Origin: GCA-002726655 sp046582185
GTDB taxonomy: Bacteria; Pseudomonadota; Gammaproteobacteria; Pseudomonadales; Azotimanducaceae
Length of the DNA: 64,000 nt
Reading direction: 5' to 3'
Assembly: GCA_046582185.1 (NCBI GenBank)
Contig: JAYGEX010000033.1
Span: 1 to 64,000 of the forward strand
A program made the translations under genes and the position numbers. The notes under the pieces were generated by a model that was given only the letters and a program-made list of their open reading frames with translations, had not been told where the DNA came from and made no database searches. Of this stretch, positions 17,296 to 25,533 are shown piece after piece (within the stretch, counting starts at the first letter, position 1; every line of letters begins with the position of its first letter).

Positions 17296-17691
17296 TCAGG
17301 AAGGCGCACTCACGATGAAATGGATCTTGTCAAATTGGAGGCGATCACCTTCTTTAAGCTTAACCTCTTCAATCTTTTCGGCATTCACGAAGGTACCATT
17401 GACCGAACCCAGATCCCTGATAATCAAGTCGTCACCAACCAATTCAAGTTCCGCATGTTTGCGTGACAGCGCAGGTTCAAGGATGGAAATGTCACATTCC
17501 AGTGCACGACCAATTTCAACGCGATCCATAATAGCAATGACCTGCCCTTTCTCTGGCCCGGAACCCGCGACTAAAGACCAGCCACCAGTACCAAGTTCCA
17601 TAAGTGCGGTTCCCGAGAGCACGAGCGTTTTGGCTCCCCTTGACACATCATCTTCGAGGATTTCAAGTTCGACGCCCTGAATTGTGATCAC
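17296..17691 (-). CDS. FHA-domain protein (downstream member of a coupled pair)
   Basis: A 131-aa protein whose C-terminal 75 residues are a canonical forkhead-associated domain: VEIGRALECDISI, then ALSRKHAELELVGDDLIIRD with the SRKH phosphothreonine-binding core, then LGSVNGTFVNAEKI and EGDRLQFDKIHFIV. It starts with GTG overlapping the upstream TGA by 4 bases (GTGA). The first 55 residues are unlike FHA and unassigned. FHA domains bind phosphothreonine peptides; no kinase is encoded nearby. Confidence 0.85.
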   Translation of the reverse strand: MITIQGVELEILEDDVSRGAKTLVLSGTALMELGTGGWSLVAGSGPEKGQVIAIMDRVEIGRALECDISILEPALSRKHAELELVGDDLIIRDLGSVNGTFVNAEKIEEVKLKEGDRLQFDKIHFIVSAPS

Positions 17692-17936
17692 GTCGCCGGC
17701 CCGTTGGTAACGGACCCGAAAATTTTATCCCCGTTTACGCTGGTCCCCGAAGCCCTATTTATATCGGTAATGGTAACCCGATCGACTTCCACCTTAAGGT
17801 CGGCATGGAAGCCATTGACGCCAACCTCATTAATATTAATATCGTTAGCTTCACCATTGCCCACGGTCTTGCCTGGCTCAACCAGGGAGATCGGATCTGA
17901 TCTGCCGTCCTTGAATTGGATCTTGAGCATCAACAA
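17688..17936 (-). CDS. Short FHA-domain protein (upstream member of a coupled pair)
   Basis: An 82-aa protein consisting of little more than an FHA domain: GKTVGNGEANDININ, GVNGFHADLKVEVDRVTITD and NRASGTSVNGDKI. The usual SxxH is replaced by NGFH, so phosphothreonine binding may be altered. It overlaps the next FHA gene by 4 bases, which suggests that the two arose from a split double-FHA protein or work as a pair. Confidence 0.78.
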   Translation of the reverse strand: MLMLKIQFKDGRSDPISLVEPGKTVGNGEANDININEVGVNGFHADLKVEVDRVTITDINRASGTSVNGDKIFGSVTNGPAT

Positions 17937-18176
17937 GGTCCTTGTCTAAGATTTTCAATGAGTTACTGTATAGAATTAACCTAGATTACAGAGTGTTACC
18001 ATGTTTGTAGAGATAGACATCACTACTAAAAAATGATTGGAAAAGACCCCTTTCATAGCTGAAAAATATCATTCGATTATCCGTCCATAGATTTAAGCGC
18101 GTCTTGCCTGTACACTTTTTATTCATGTCTTCAGATTCTCGTGCTAAATAGGCTGTGAGAAGAAGAGCTGTGTAAA

Positions 18177-18896
18177 ATGAGCGACGAAACAGACAACAAT
18201 CAGGAACCCTTATCAGCAAGGTTAATCAGCCTTTGGGGTGAATGGCGCTCGCTGATTATTTTCATCGTAGTCATGGTTCTCTTTCGATCAGCGGTGGCAG
18301 ATTGGAACCAGGTGCCAACAGGATCAATGAAACCAACCATTCTGGAAGGCGATCGTGTGGTCGTAAACAAGCTTGCTTACGACTTAAAGATACCATTTAC
18401 CACCTGGCACCTAACGGAGTGGGCTGACCCAAGTCGCGGAGAAATAGTCACATTCTACTCACCAGACGATGAAAAATTACTGATCAAGCGCGTCATCGGC
18501 ATCCCTGGGGATGTTGTTTCGATGCGCAACAATCAACTGTTTATCAACCAGGAACCAGCCACCTATTCCCGTCTTGATGATGACATAGTGAATCAGCTGG
18601 ACGCATACCAGCAGCGGCGCCATGCATTCTTTTTCGAGCACTACCAGGACGTAAGCCATCCCGTCATGCTTCGTCCGGCCCCACCCAATAGCTACAATAG
18701 CTTCGGCCCTATTGAGATCCCCGATGGTTATTACATGATGCTTGGCGATAATCGAGACAACAGTCGTGATTCCCGCCGCATAGGATTAGTTGAGCGAGCC
18801 CGAATTACCGGGCGCGCCCACACAATCGCATTCTCGGTAGACTACGAAGATTTTTACCTACCCAGAACAGACCGCTTTATTCGCTCTCTGCAATAA
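18177..18896 (+). CDS. lepB: Signal peptidase I
   Basis: A 239-aa membrane peptidase that removes signal peptides from exported preproteins. One membrane segment (about 26-41, LIIFIVVMVLFRSAVAD) precedes the catalytic S50 in QVPTGSMKPTILEGD. The general base is K104 in EKLLIKRVIGIPGD. Box E is GDNRDNSRDSRRIG. It lacks the second N-terminal transmembrane helix of E. coli LepB. It lies 46 bp ahead of pyrE. Confidence 0.95.
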   Translation: MSDETDNNQEPLSARLISLWGEWRSLIIFIVVMVLFRSAVADWNQVPTGSMKPTILEGDRVVVNKLAYDLKIPFTTWHLTEWADPSRGEIVTFYSPDDEKLLIKRVIGIPGDVVSMRNNQLFINQEPATYSRLDDDIVNQLDAYQQRRHAFFFEHYQDVSHPVMLRPAPPNSYNSFGPIEIPDGYYMMLGDNRDNSRDSRRIGLVERARITGRAHTIAFSVDYEDFYLPRTDRFIRSLQ

Positions 18897-18942
18897 GCAT
18901 CAAACGCCCTACCCCTATTGGCATACACGAACAGGCCCAAGC

Positions 18943-19485
18943 TTGAATAGAATTGAACTTGCCAGACAGATCTACAAAATTTCCCACATTACAGGTCACT
19001 TTACTCTCCGATCGGGGGCAACCAGCTCCGAGTATTTCGATAAATACCTATTCGAGGCAAATCCTGAGACCTTGCTCAGCATCGCAGAGCAGATGAAGGA
19101 GTCGCTCTATCCAGGCTTGTTTCGTGATACTCAGTTTCTTGCAGGTCTCGAAATGGGTGGGATTCCGGTGGTCACGATGCTCTCTCAAGTCACCCTGATA
19201 CCAGCTCTATTCGTTCGCAAGACAGCAAAGACTCATGGCACCATGAAACTTGCTGAAGGTGAGACATTCGATGGCGCAAGGGTGGTTGTGGTGGAGGATG
19301 TGGTCTCATCCGGAGGGCAAATTAATCTCTCCACCAAGGATCTTCGCGACAGGGGAGCCATCGTGACCGATGCCGTCTGCGTCATCGATCGCGAGTCTGG
19401 CGGCCGCGAAAGTCTTGCTCGTGACGGCATCGAATTACATGCTTTATTTACGATGAGCGAACTCAAAGATTCAGTATCAGCTTAG
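18943..19485 (+). CDS. pyrE: Orotate phosphoribosyltransferase
   Basis: A 180-aa type I phosphoribosyltransferase. It begins at TTG (LNRIELARQIYKISHITG) and shows the orotate-binding HFTLRSGATSSEYFDKYLFE, the middle LAGLEMGGIPVVTMLS, FVRKTAKTHGT and the PRPP loop VVVVEDVVSSGGQI. It converts orotate and PRPP to OMP in pyrimidine synthesis. It is shorter than E. coli PyrE (213 aa) and resembles the compact PyrE group. It probably shares a transcript with lepB. Confidence 0.9.
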   Translation: MNRIELARQIYKISHITGHFTLRSGATSSEYFDKYLFEANPETLLSIAEQMKESLYPGLFRDTQFLAGLEMGGIPVVTMLSQVTLIPALFVRKTAKTHGTMKLAEGETFDGARVVVVEDVVSSGGQINLSTKDLRDRGAIVTDAVCVIDRESGGRESLARDGIELHALFTMSELKDSVSA

Positions 19486-19808
19486 TTAGTTTTTGTCGTC
19501 CCGGCTTCAGAAGAATCAGCATTGCCTAAGGACAAATCCCCAGCGGTCTCCTCGTCCTTCGCATGTTCCATCATAGAGCCATCAAGAAGTGAACTGGGTT
19601 TCTGGCGGAATATTCTAATAATTGGAAATATCAACAGCCCCACGACCACCATGATGGCCACAAAGCCAATCGAGTAGACAAATAGAACCTTTACTACTTC
19701 AGTTTCAACATCAAAGAATGCAACTGCGACCCAGATAAAGGCAGAGGCAAAGAATGCCGCGGAAATAAATCGACGAAGAAGTGGATCAGTGAGGAAGGAT
19801 TTCAACAA
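19482..19808 (-). CDS. Small protein with two predicted membrane segments
   Basis: A possible 108-aa inner-membrane protein with two hydrophobic segments, about 13-31 (FISAAFFASAFIWVAVAFF) and 40-63 (VLFVYSIGFVAIMVVVGLLI), then a polar acidic tail rich in Ser, Glu and Asp. I do not recognise the family. The start would be TTG at 19808 and its 3' end overlaps pyrE by 4 bases, tail to tail. The composition supports a real membrane protein. Confidence 0.6.
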   Translation of the reverse strand: MLKSFLTDPLLRRFISAAFFASAFIWVAVAFFDVETEVVKVLFVYSIGFVAIMVVVGLLIFPIIRIFRQKPSSLLDGSMMEHAKDEETAGDLSLGNADSSEAGTTKTN

Positions 19809-19866
19809 TTAATATTCTGGATTGGTTTTTGATTAACGCTAGCTTACACTCGATCAACTTGTAGAC

Positions 19867-19970
19867 CTAGTTAGTTCCCGTCCATAAAACCAAATTAGAA
19901 CAATATATGCAAAATTCTAGATCCGTTTGCTATATAAAACAATCACTTACTAGGGAAGTAACACAGGAAA
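19867..19970. repeat. Dispersed repeat, copy A (about 104 bp)
   Basis: From ctagttagttcccgtccat to agggaagtaacac this stretch is nearly identical to 34968-35068, with only a few substitutions and a 2-base gap. It occupies much of the roughly 300-bp gap between the small membrane protein gene and the HSL-type hydrolase gene. The rest of the gap, to 20113, shows no gene I can support. Confidence 0.88.
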
Positions 19971-20113
19971 TTCCTAATTACGGACAAAAACCAGATCTAC
20001 TTGTAGAAGGCTCTGCCTTAAGAAAGTTCAGACCAGAGAAATCCTTGAGGAACCAGAGACCACGCCACAACTGGTTGAGAAAAAAGCCCCTTAACAAAAT
20101 ACGGAGATAAATA

Positions 20114-21028
20114 ATGCCCCTAGACCCCACGGTTGAAGCAATGTTGGAACAAATGGCCGAAGCCGATGGCCCTAGCCTTTCGGAAATGAGTCCGCCTGAT
20201 GCACGGGACATGTATCGAATGCTTCAAGCAAGCCTGCCAGCTCCCGAGGTTCACTCTGTTGAGGACATGGATGCAAACGGTGTCCCGGTTCGGGTCTACA
20301 AGATGAGCAATGAAGCCAATCAGGCTGTAAGCGTTTTTTATCACGGTGGAGGATGGGTCATTGGTGATCTCGAAACACACGAAGGTGTCTGCCGCCAACT
20401 TGCAGTCGCTGCGAACTGTACCGTCATCGCAGTAGATTATCGACTCGCGCCGGAGCATCCCTATCCCGCAGCAATTGATGATTGCTATGAAGCTACTCGC
20501 TGGGTATCTGATAATGCCGCCGAACTGGGTATAGACAAGAATAGAATCGCTGTCGCTGGCGATAGCGCCGGTGGCAATCTATCAGCCTGCGTTGTCCTAA
20601 AAGCCCGGGCAGAAAATGGGCCAGCGATATGCTTCCAGCTGCTTATTTATCCGGTGACGGATGCGAAGATGAATACGCCATCATTTGATGAAAATGGCGA
20701 CGGATACATGCTGACGCGCGACACAATGCAGTGGTTCTGGAACTGCTATACAGATGGGCAGCATCTGGATGATCCCCTTGCCTCGCCGCTGGTCGAAACG
20801 GACTTATCCGGGCTGCCGCCAGCCTGCGTTATTACTGCTGAATATGATCCCCTTCGGGATGAAGGTGAAAAATATGCCAAAGTCCTTACCGCAGCTGGAG
20901 TGGAAGTGAATGCAATTCGCTTCGATGGAATGATCCACGGATTTTTTGGCATGACCGACATCCTGGAAGGCGCTAAGGCTGCCCTGGATCTTGCGGCCGC
21001 TGAACTCAACAAAGCCTTTAAACAATAA
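20114..21028 (+). CDS. HSL-family alpha/beta hydrolase (carboxylesterase)
   Basis: A 304-aa esterase of the hormone-sensitive lipase family (bacterial family IV). Hallmarks are the oxyanion motif HGGGWVIGD (from residue 77), DYRLAPEHPYPAAIDD, nucleophile S151 in VAGDSAGGNLSA, the acid in TAEYDPLRDEGE and the His in DGMIHGFFGM. It hydrolyses short acyl esters in the cytoplasm. GGAG lies 8 bases before the ATG. The pentapeptide gene begins 5 bases after its stop. Confidence 0.92.
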   Translation: MPLDPTVEAMLEQMAEADGPSLSEMSPPDARDMYRMLQASLPAPEVHSVEDMDANGVPVRVYKMSNEANQAVSVFYHGGGWVIGDLETHEGVCRQLAVAANCTVIAVDYRLAPEHPYPAAIDDCYEATRWVSDNAAELGIDKNRIAVAGDSAGGNLSACVVLKARAENGPAICFQLLIYPVTDAKMNTPSFDENGDGYMLTRDTMQWFWNCYTDGQHLDDPLASPLVETDLSGLPPACVITAEYDPLRDEGEKYAKVLTAAGVEVNAIRFDGMIHGFFGMTDILEGAKAALDLAAAELNKAFKQ

Positions 21029-21033
21029 AACCT

Positions 21034-21792
21034 GTGAAAGAGATTAATTCAGTTGAGCAACTGGAATCTTTTCTTGCAGGCCAGGAACAGTTCGGAAGTT
21101 TCGCCTTCAGCGAGTTTGAATGGCCAGAAGAATCAACTGATTATATCTTCAAACAATGTACTTTCCATCAGATGATCTTCAGGGGGACCGAATGGCAGTC
21201 ATGTGAGTTTACGGATTGTGAATTCGAACAATGTACTTTCGATTCCTCAAAACTTACCGACTGCCTGTTTCAGAAGTGCAAGTTCTATAACCCGGAGCTG
21301 GAAGCGGCTTGTTCTTTCAAGTTTGCTTCATTCCCTGGAACCACCTTTCGACAGTCTGACCTTTCTCTTTGCAATTTTAGCCGGTCAAATTTATACCGCA
21401 TTGTTATCGACCAATGTCAGGCAACCGGAATGGATTGCTCTTATGCGACAGTTTCCCAGAGCATTGGCGGGTCACTGTCCTTAAACAGCGCCCGACTTTT
21501 CGACTGTAACTTCTCCTACGCGGATTTCACCGGCACCTGGTTATGCGAGGCAGAACTTCAAGAGAACCGCTTTAGCCATGCGCTCTTCAACAGAGCAAAC
21601 CTGGAAGGAGCGGAACTCAATGACTGTGATTTTCATGGCATTGAAGCAAAAGGCCTCACCATTGCCGGGGCTGACCTTAGAGGCGCTCAGATCTCTGGTC
21701 TCGACATCCGCGAAATTGATATGACCGGCGTAAGAATCAACGATTACCAGCAACGATTTTTATTGGAAGCGATTGGAATAGAAGTGGATTAA
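21034..21792 (+). CDS. Pentapeptide-repeat protein, Qnr/MfpA-like
   Basis: A 252-aa protein, starting at GTG, made almost entirely of pentapeptide repeats (A/C-D/N-L/F-x-x), for example CEFTDCEFEQCTFDSSKL and ANLEGAELNDCDF. Such proteins form a right-handed quadrilateral beta helix. A non-repeat N-terminal segment of about 35 residues and the ending DIREIDMTGVRINDYQQ then LLEAIGIEVD recall the C-terminal dimerisation part of Qnr proteins, which mimic DNA and protect gyrase from quinolones. That role is an inference. It is tightly coupled to the hydrolase gene. Confidence 0.8.
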   Translation: MKEINSVEQLESFLAGQEQFGSFAFSEFEWPEESTDYIFKQCTFHQMIFRGTEWQSCEFTDCEFEQCTFDSSKLTDCLFQKCKFYNPELEAACSFKFASFPGTTFRQSDLSLCNFSRSNLYRIVIDQCQATGMDCSYATVSQSIGGSLSLNSARLFDCNFSYADFTGTWLCEAELQENRFSHALFNRANLEGAELNDCDFHGIEAKGLTIAGADLRGAQISGLDIREIDMTGVRINDYQQRFLLEAIGIEVD

Positions 21793-21872
21793 AACCCTCG
21801 TTTCGCTCGTTCAGCTTCTGTTCAACATTGGTCGAATATTCTGTTCTTCATTACGCGATGAGGGACAGAAAA

Positions 21873-22652
21873 ATGAAGCAAACACTCTTAGGATTAAACG
21901 ACCCTGCCGCCAGAAACGACCCGCATAAGCTTCCGGGATTCCATCGCCCCAATGACCATTATTCGAAATACCATTGTTCGGAATACACGGCACAGTTAGA
22001 AAGCCACTCATCGCGCTCAGGTTCAATACTCGGCAGCTTGTGCATGGTCACCTTTCTCTGCTTTTCTGTCAGCGCCTATGCCGATCATGGCCAGTCCAGG
22101 GGAAATTCATACTACACCTACGGGCAGGTCCTTGAAGTAGAACCAAACTATGTTCACTCAATCGAATCAGTGCCTGAAAAGTCATGCACGCAAGTTCAGG
22201 TACGACAGACTCACCACAGACCTCACAGAAGAAGAGATGAAGGCACACTAATCCCATCTTTACTTGGAGGATTGCTTGGCGGGGTAATTGGCCACCAATT
22301 CGGCGGCGGCAATGGCAAGACGGCCCTCACGATTCTCGGCGCTTTCGCCGGTTCGAAAATCGCAAGCAGCAGCAACCATCATCACCAACATGATAGACAT
22401 TCACAGGCGCGAGTCCGTGAACATTGCACCATCGTAGAGAGATGGGTTGAGACCACAAGAATCAAAAACTATTCAGTGACCTATCGTTACAAGGGCAATG
22501 TGTTTACCAAAACAACACCTGAAAATCCCGGATCGCGAATCCGAATTCGTGTCCAGGTAGACCCTGTAGACAACTTGCTGGCACAAAACGATTCTCGTCA
22601 AAACTACTCTCGTCAAAACAACAGACGCTATACCTCTGGCAACACCTACTAA
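21873..22652 (+). CDS. Glycine-zipper 2TM envelope protein
   Basis: A 259-aa protein if translation begins at the ATG at 21873, preceded by AGGGA 7 bases upstream; the frame is open further upstream. A polar N-terminal stretch of about 45 residues precedes a hydrophobic signal (ILGSLCMVTFLCFSVSAYA). Near residue 125 a glycine zipper occurs (LIPSLLGGLLGGVIGHQFGG, then LTILGAFAGSKIA), as in Rick_17kDa_Anti/SlyB-like lipoproteins, followed by a His-rich loop and the conserved-looking NYSVTYRYKGNVF. No lipobox is evident. It ends 26 bp before the envelope operon and may belong to it. Confidence 0.72.
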   Translation: MKQTLLGLNDPAARNDPHKLPGFHRPNDHYSKYHCSEYTAQLESHSSRSGSILGSLCMVTFLCFSVSAYADHGQSRGNSYYTYGQVLEVEPNYVHSIESVPEKSCTQVQVRQTHHRPHRRRDEGTLIPSLLGGLLGGVIGHQFGGGNGKTALTILGAFAGSKIASSSNHHHQHDRHSQARVREHCTIVERWVETTRIKNYSVTYRYKGNVFTKTTPENPGSRIRIRVQVDPVDNLLAQNDSRQNYSRQNNRRYTSGNTY

Positions 22653-22678
22653 AAAAAGACAACGAACAGGAGTCTCTT

Positions 22679-23497
22679 ATGAAAGTTTATCTCACCCCTC
22701 ACAGCCTCGCGAGTATCCTGCTGGCACTCAGCATTACAGGGACTGCAATGGCATCGCCAACAGGTCCGATAATGCGCCTGTTTCCAACCACTGTTCTGGA
22801 AGACATTCGTGAAACCAGCCTGGTGGCAGAAGAAATGGAAAACAATATTCAGGATGTGATTTCCCGGTTAGATCTGCAGCAACAGCTTTATAACGAATCT
22901 CACTGCGCTGGTGCAGATGAAGATCCAGGTTGCGAACGCATCGCCAAGCAAATCGGCGCTACCTATCTTGAGATGCTCGACATGATGACCAAGAAGTTAC
23001 CAGACATGGAGCGAGCCGTAAATAATACGCGCAGCAGCCTGGAGAAACGCCTCAAAGTAGAATTAGGGCAAAAATCAACGCCAACCAGTCTGCAAAACTT
23101 ACTATTAGGCAAGGTCGCCCAGAGCAAACCTACCGACAAACCAATGGCCCTGCGAGGTCGATCCGGCATTCGACTCTCTGACCGCTTTAAGGAGTATTAC
23201 GACCTCGTTGCCACTCGAAAGAACGGCGCAAATCAATCATTGGCAGTTATCGCATCCGATATCTATCTGGACATGGACGAGGCCGCCCGCCTTATCGCCG
23301 CGACCCAGGAAGAGATAAGCCGCGCAACCTTAATGGAACAGCTGAATCAATCCTTCGGACAAATCACCCCGGAAATGTCCGAGGTCGTGAATGGAGTGAA
23401 GACTATTTTGTTCGGTGAGAATCTCGGCGATTCGCCCATCGCATCAGCCCCGTTTTTAGCGGGTGAAACACCTTACATCAGTCCACTGGAATTTTAA
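22679..23497 (+). CDS. Exported helical protein, first gene of the envelope operon
   Basis: A 272-aa protein of no family I recognise. The signal peptide is residues 1-25 (LASILLALSITGTAMA). The mature part is largely helical and contains a Cys pair within HCAGADEDPGCERI, then a long heptad-like stretch around TYLEMLDMMTKKLPDMERAV. AGGAG lies 7 bases before the ATG. The lipoprotein gene follows after 11 bases. It is presumably periplasmic. Confidence 0.7.
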   Translation: MKVYLTPHSLASILLALSITGTAMASPTGPIMRLFPTTVLEDIRETSLVAEEMENNIQDVISRLDLQQQLYNESHCAGADEDPGCERIAKQIGATYLEMLDMMTKKLPDMERAVNNTRSSLEKRLKVELGQKSTPTSLQNLLLGKVAQSKPTDKPMALRGRSGIRLSDRFKEYYDLVATRKNGANQSLAVIASDIYLDMDEAARLIAATQEEISRATLMEQLNQSFGQITPEMSEVVNGVKTILFGENLGDSPIASAPFLAGETPYISPLEF

Positions 23498-23508
23498 GGA
23501 GAACTAAC

Positions 23509-24087
23509 ATGAACAAATCATTCATTAACAAAACCATCATGAATATGAGATACATTTACATTTTACCTTTCCTGATCCTCGCATCAACCGCAATTACGTC
23601 CTGTACTACTACTGAAGTCGTGGACAATTGCGCCATAAACCTGAAAGGTTCGTTAGACAATGCGATCTACATCGCAGAAAGAAAATTATCCAGCGGCTGC
23701 GAATATAGCTTCGACAACTATCTGGGCCAGCTTCTGGCTATCGCCGCAGACAATCCAAGCCCTGACAATAAACGGTCGTTCAGCGATTTCCTGATTCGTG
23801 CCAGCGACAATGGCACCATCAGCAAACGCCAGGCAAAGTCTACCTACAATCGCTACTTCAACATCAAATTTGTATCCCTTGCTGGTGAGTACAATACATG
23901 CTCCCAGACCTGCCCCAGCAAAGCAAAAGTCCTTGCGGCTATGCGGCTGGAACTAAGGGACAAGGAACTTGGACTAGTCAAGGCGAGCGACGATACCGCT
24001 TCCTACTATCGGGCTGATCATCTTCTGAAGGAAGTTGAATTGGTATTGGAAGCAACCTGTCGTGCTTGTGAAGCAGGCAGTTTGTAA
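23509..24087 (+). CDS. Putative lipoprotein, second gene of the envelope operon
   Basis: A 192-aa protein with a hydrophobic signal and a probable lipobox, ITSC, near residue 31 (FLILASTAITSCTTTE). An alternative start is the Met at residue 13. The mature part has several Cys (TTEVVDNC, SSGCEY, YNTCSQTCPSKAK, EATCRACEAG), consistent with disulfides. AAGGAG lies 7 bases upstream. Its TAA shares one base with the ATG of the ExbB-like gene. No family recognised. Confidence 0.68.
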   Translation: MNKSFINKTIMNMRYIYILPFLILASTAITSCTTTEVVDNCAINLKGSLDNAIYIAERKLSSGCEYSFDNYLGQLLAIAADNPSPDNKRSFSDFLIRASDNGTISKRQAKSTYNRYFNIKFVSLAGEYNTCSQTCPSKAKVLAAMRLELRDKELGLVKASDDTASYYRADHLLKEVELVLEATCRACEAGSL

Positions 24088-24722
24088 TGGCTTCCGGCGT
24101 GGCGAGCTACATGGGGGGAGCCATTGCCGGTTTTGCAATGGGCCTACTCGCCATGCTGGTTTATTTACCCTGGGAGGAGGTAGACCTGCTAGAAAGCATC
24201 AGCACCTGGCTGGTTCTAAACATGGGCCAATCAATTTGGCCATTTGGCACGGTACTTCTACTCTATAGCACTAATCTAATAAAACTAAGACGGCTCATCT
24301 CCGATAATGCTGCCTACAAGCATATCGTGCAACTGGATCAACTCAGCGATGTCTGGATTCATCTGTTTATAGGCATCGGTGTCATTTGGACTGCAATCGG
24401 AATGCGCAGTGCACTTTCCACCACCCTTGATTCTCCGGATGCACTCACGAATGGCGCTGGAGAAATACTCTCTCGACTCGTTGATGGCGGCATTCTCCTG
24501 GCGCTTACAACAACAATTGTCGGCGCTATCGGCGGCTACCTTATGCAATTGACGAAGACATTTTCCCTGGGTGCGAGCCTTACCGGTTATTACCACGATG
24601 AAGAGCGCGGTGAGTTCAACATCTTGCTTGATCGCATTGGCAACATCGAATCACTGCTTTGCGAAGGACCGCAGGTAAGCAGCAAAGCTGATGAGCGCGA
24701 GGCTTTAGCAGAAAATGCGTAG
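24087..24722 (+). CDS. ExbB/TolQ/MotA-like inner-membrane channel protein
   Basis: A 211-aa protein with four hydrophobic segments (about 8-28, 44-66, 88-108 and 132-156). The last two fit the ExbB/TolQ pore helices: FIGIGVIWTAIGMRSAL resembles the G-xxGTVxG helix, and DGGILLALTTTIVGAIGGYL resembles the TTAxGLxxAIP helix, with the Thr residues expected in the proton path. These proteins form pentamers that use proton or sodium motive force. Its stop overlaps the ExbD-like start by 8 bases. Similarity is by pattern only and the family is divergent. Confidence 0.7.
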   Translation: MASGVASYMGGAIAGFAMGLLAMLVYLPWEEVDLLESISTWLVLNMGQSIWPFGTVLLLYSTNLIKLRRLISDNAAYKHIVQLDQLSDVWIHLFIGIGVIWTAIGMRSALSTTLDSPDALTNGAGEILSRLVDGGILLALTTTIVGAIGGYLMQLTKTFSLGASLTGYYHDEERGEFNILLDRIGNIESLLCEGPQVSSKADEREALAENA

Positions 24723-25533
24723 GCACACTACCCACAAGCAACTTAATACCGCCGGACTTGAGGCCGATGTAATGAGGTTTATGGCCATAATTGCCTTTTG
24801 CCTAATCGCCATTATGGCGCTGGTAAAAGATGTAGAGCCTCAGCTAGGTGTAGAGCCTCAGCCCGATGTAAAGTCTCAGTCCGAGGTAACGACTGAAGCA
24901 ATAGAAGATAGCAGTCATGAACCAGAGCCAAGCCTTGAATTAGTAACTGTTGTAAAGGCGCAAAAGCCATTAAAGCCTGAAGCAAAAACCTCTACCCAAG
25001 CAGTGAAGATTGGGAGCACGCGTGAGCGCACTTCAATATTATCAGCACCAGATATTTCAATACCAATGCGTTCGCAAGTCATCGCCAATCATGACAATAC
25101 AGTACAACCGGCATCAGTGAACGTGGCAGCCGAAGAGCAGCTCGAAGAAAGGGAAGAAGCGCTGACATTTAGGTTTGACTCTGACTCAACCTTTATCCAC
25201 CTGATAGGAAGTAAAAAGCTAAAACTTTTCGCCAGCACTCATGGCGCTTATCTTGAGATGGATGACAGGTTTAATGTCACCTCTTCCAGCCCCTCAGGGG
25301 AACTGTTTGAAATCATGAAGCAGTCCATTCCACGCACCATCACGACTATTTTTGAAAGGGAGTCAGGGTTTCACAAAGTGGATAGCTCACTAATTTACCT
25401 TGTCGCACTGTCGAAACGAACCAGGAATGACCTCGATCATTTCCTTGGCGCTAGTAACTCCAGGCACAAAAAAAACCTGAACTCCGGCGTACTTGTAATC
25501 CATCAGGATGGACACATTAGTCATGAAACATAA
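24715..25533 (+). CDS. ExbD/TolR-like protein with a long periplasmic domain
   Basis: A 272-aa protein with a short cytoplasmic N-terminus, a single membrane helix beginning LEADVMRFMAIIAFCLIAIM, and a periplasmic remainder. The Asp at the start of the helix is where TolR/ExbD carry the essential proton-binding Asp. A Pro/Glu-rich linker containing a degenerate six-residue repeat (VEPQLG, VEPQPD, VKSQSE) leads to a folded domain from about residue 160. It should partner the ExbB-like protein. The C-terminal domain is not recognised. Confidence 0.68.
   Translation: MRRHTTHKQLNTAGLEADVMRFMAIIAFCLIAIMALVKDVEPQLGVEPQPDVKSQSEVTTEAIEDSSHEPEPSLELVTVVKAQKPLKPEAKTSTQAVKIGSTRERTSILSAPDISIPMRSQVIANHDNTVQPASVNVAAEEQLEEREEALTFRFDSDSTFIHLIGSKKLKLFASTHGAYLEMDDRFNVTSSSPSGELFEIMKQSIPRTITTIFERESGFHKVDSSLIYLVALSKRTRNDLDHFLGASNSRHKKNLNSGVLVIHQDGHISHET

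Noticed and set aside
19482..19500. Third copy of the tagttagtt start of the dispersed repeat
   Set aside because: Only about 9 bases match and they are coding for the C-terminus of the small membrane protein.
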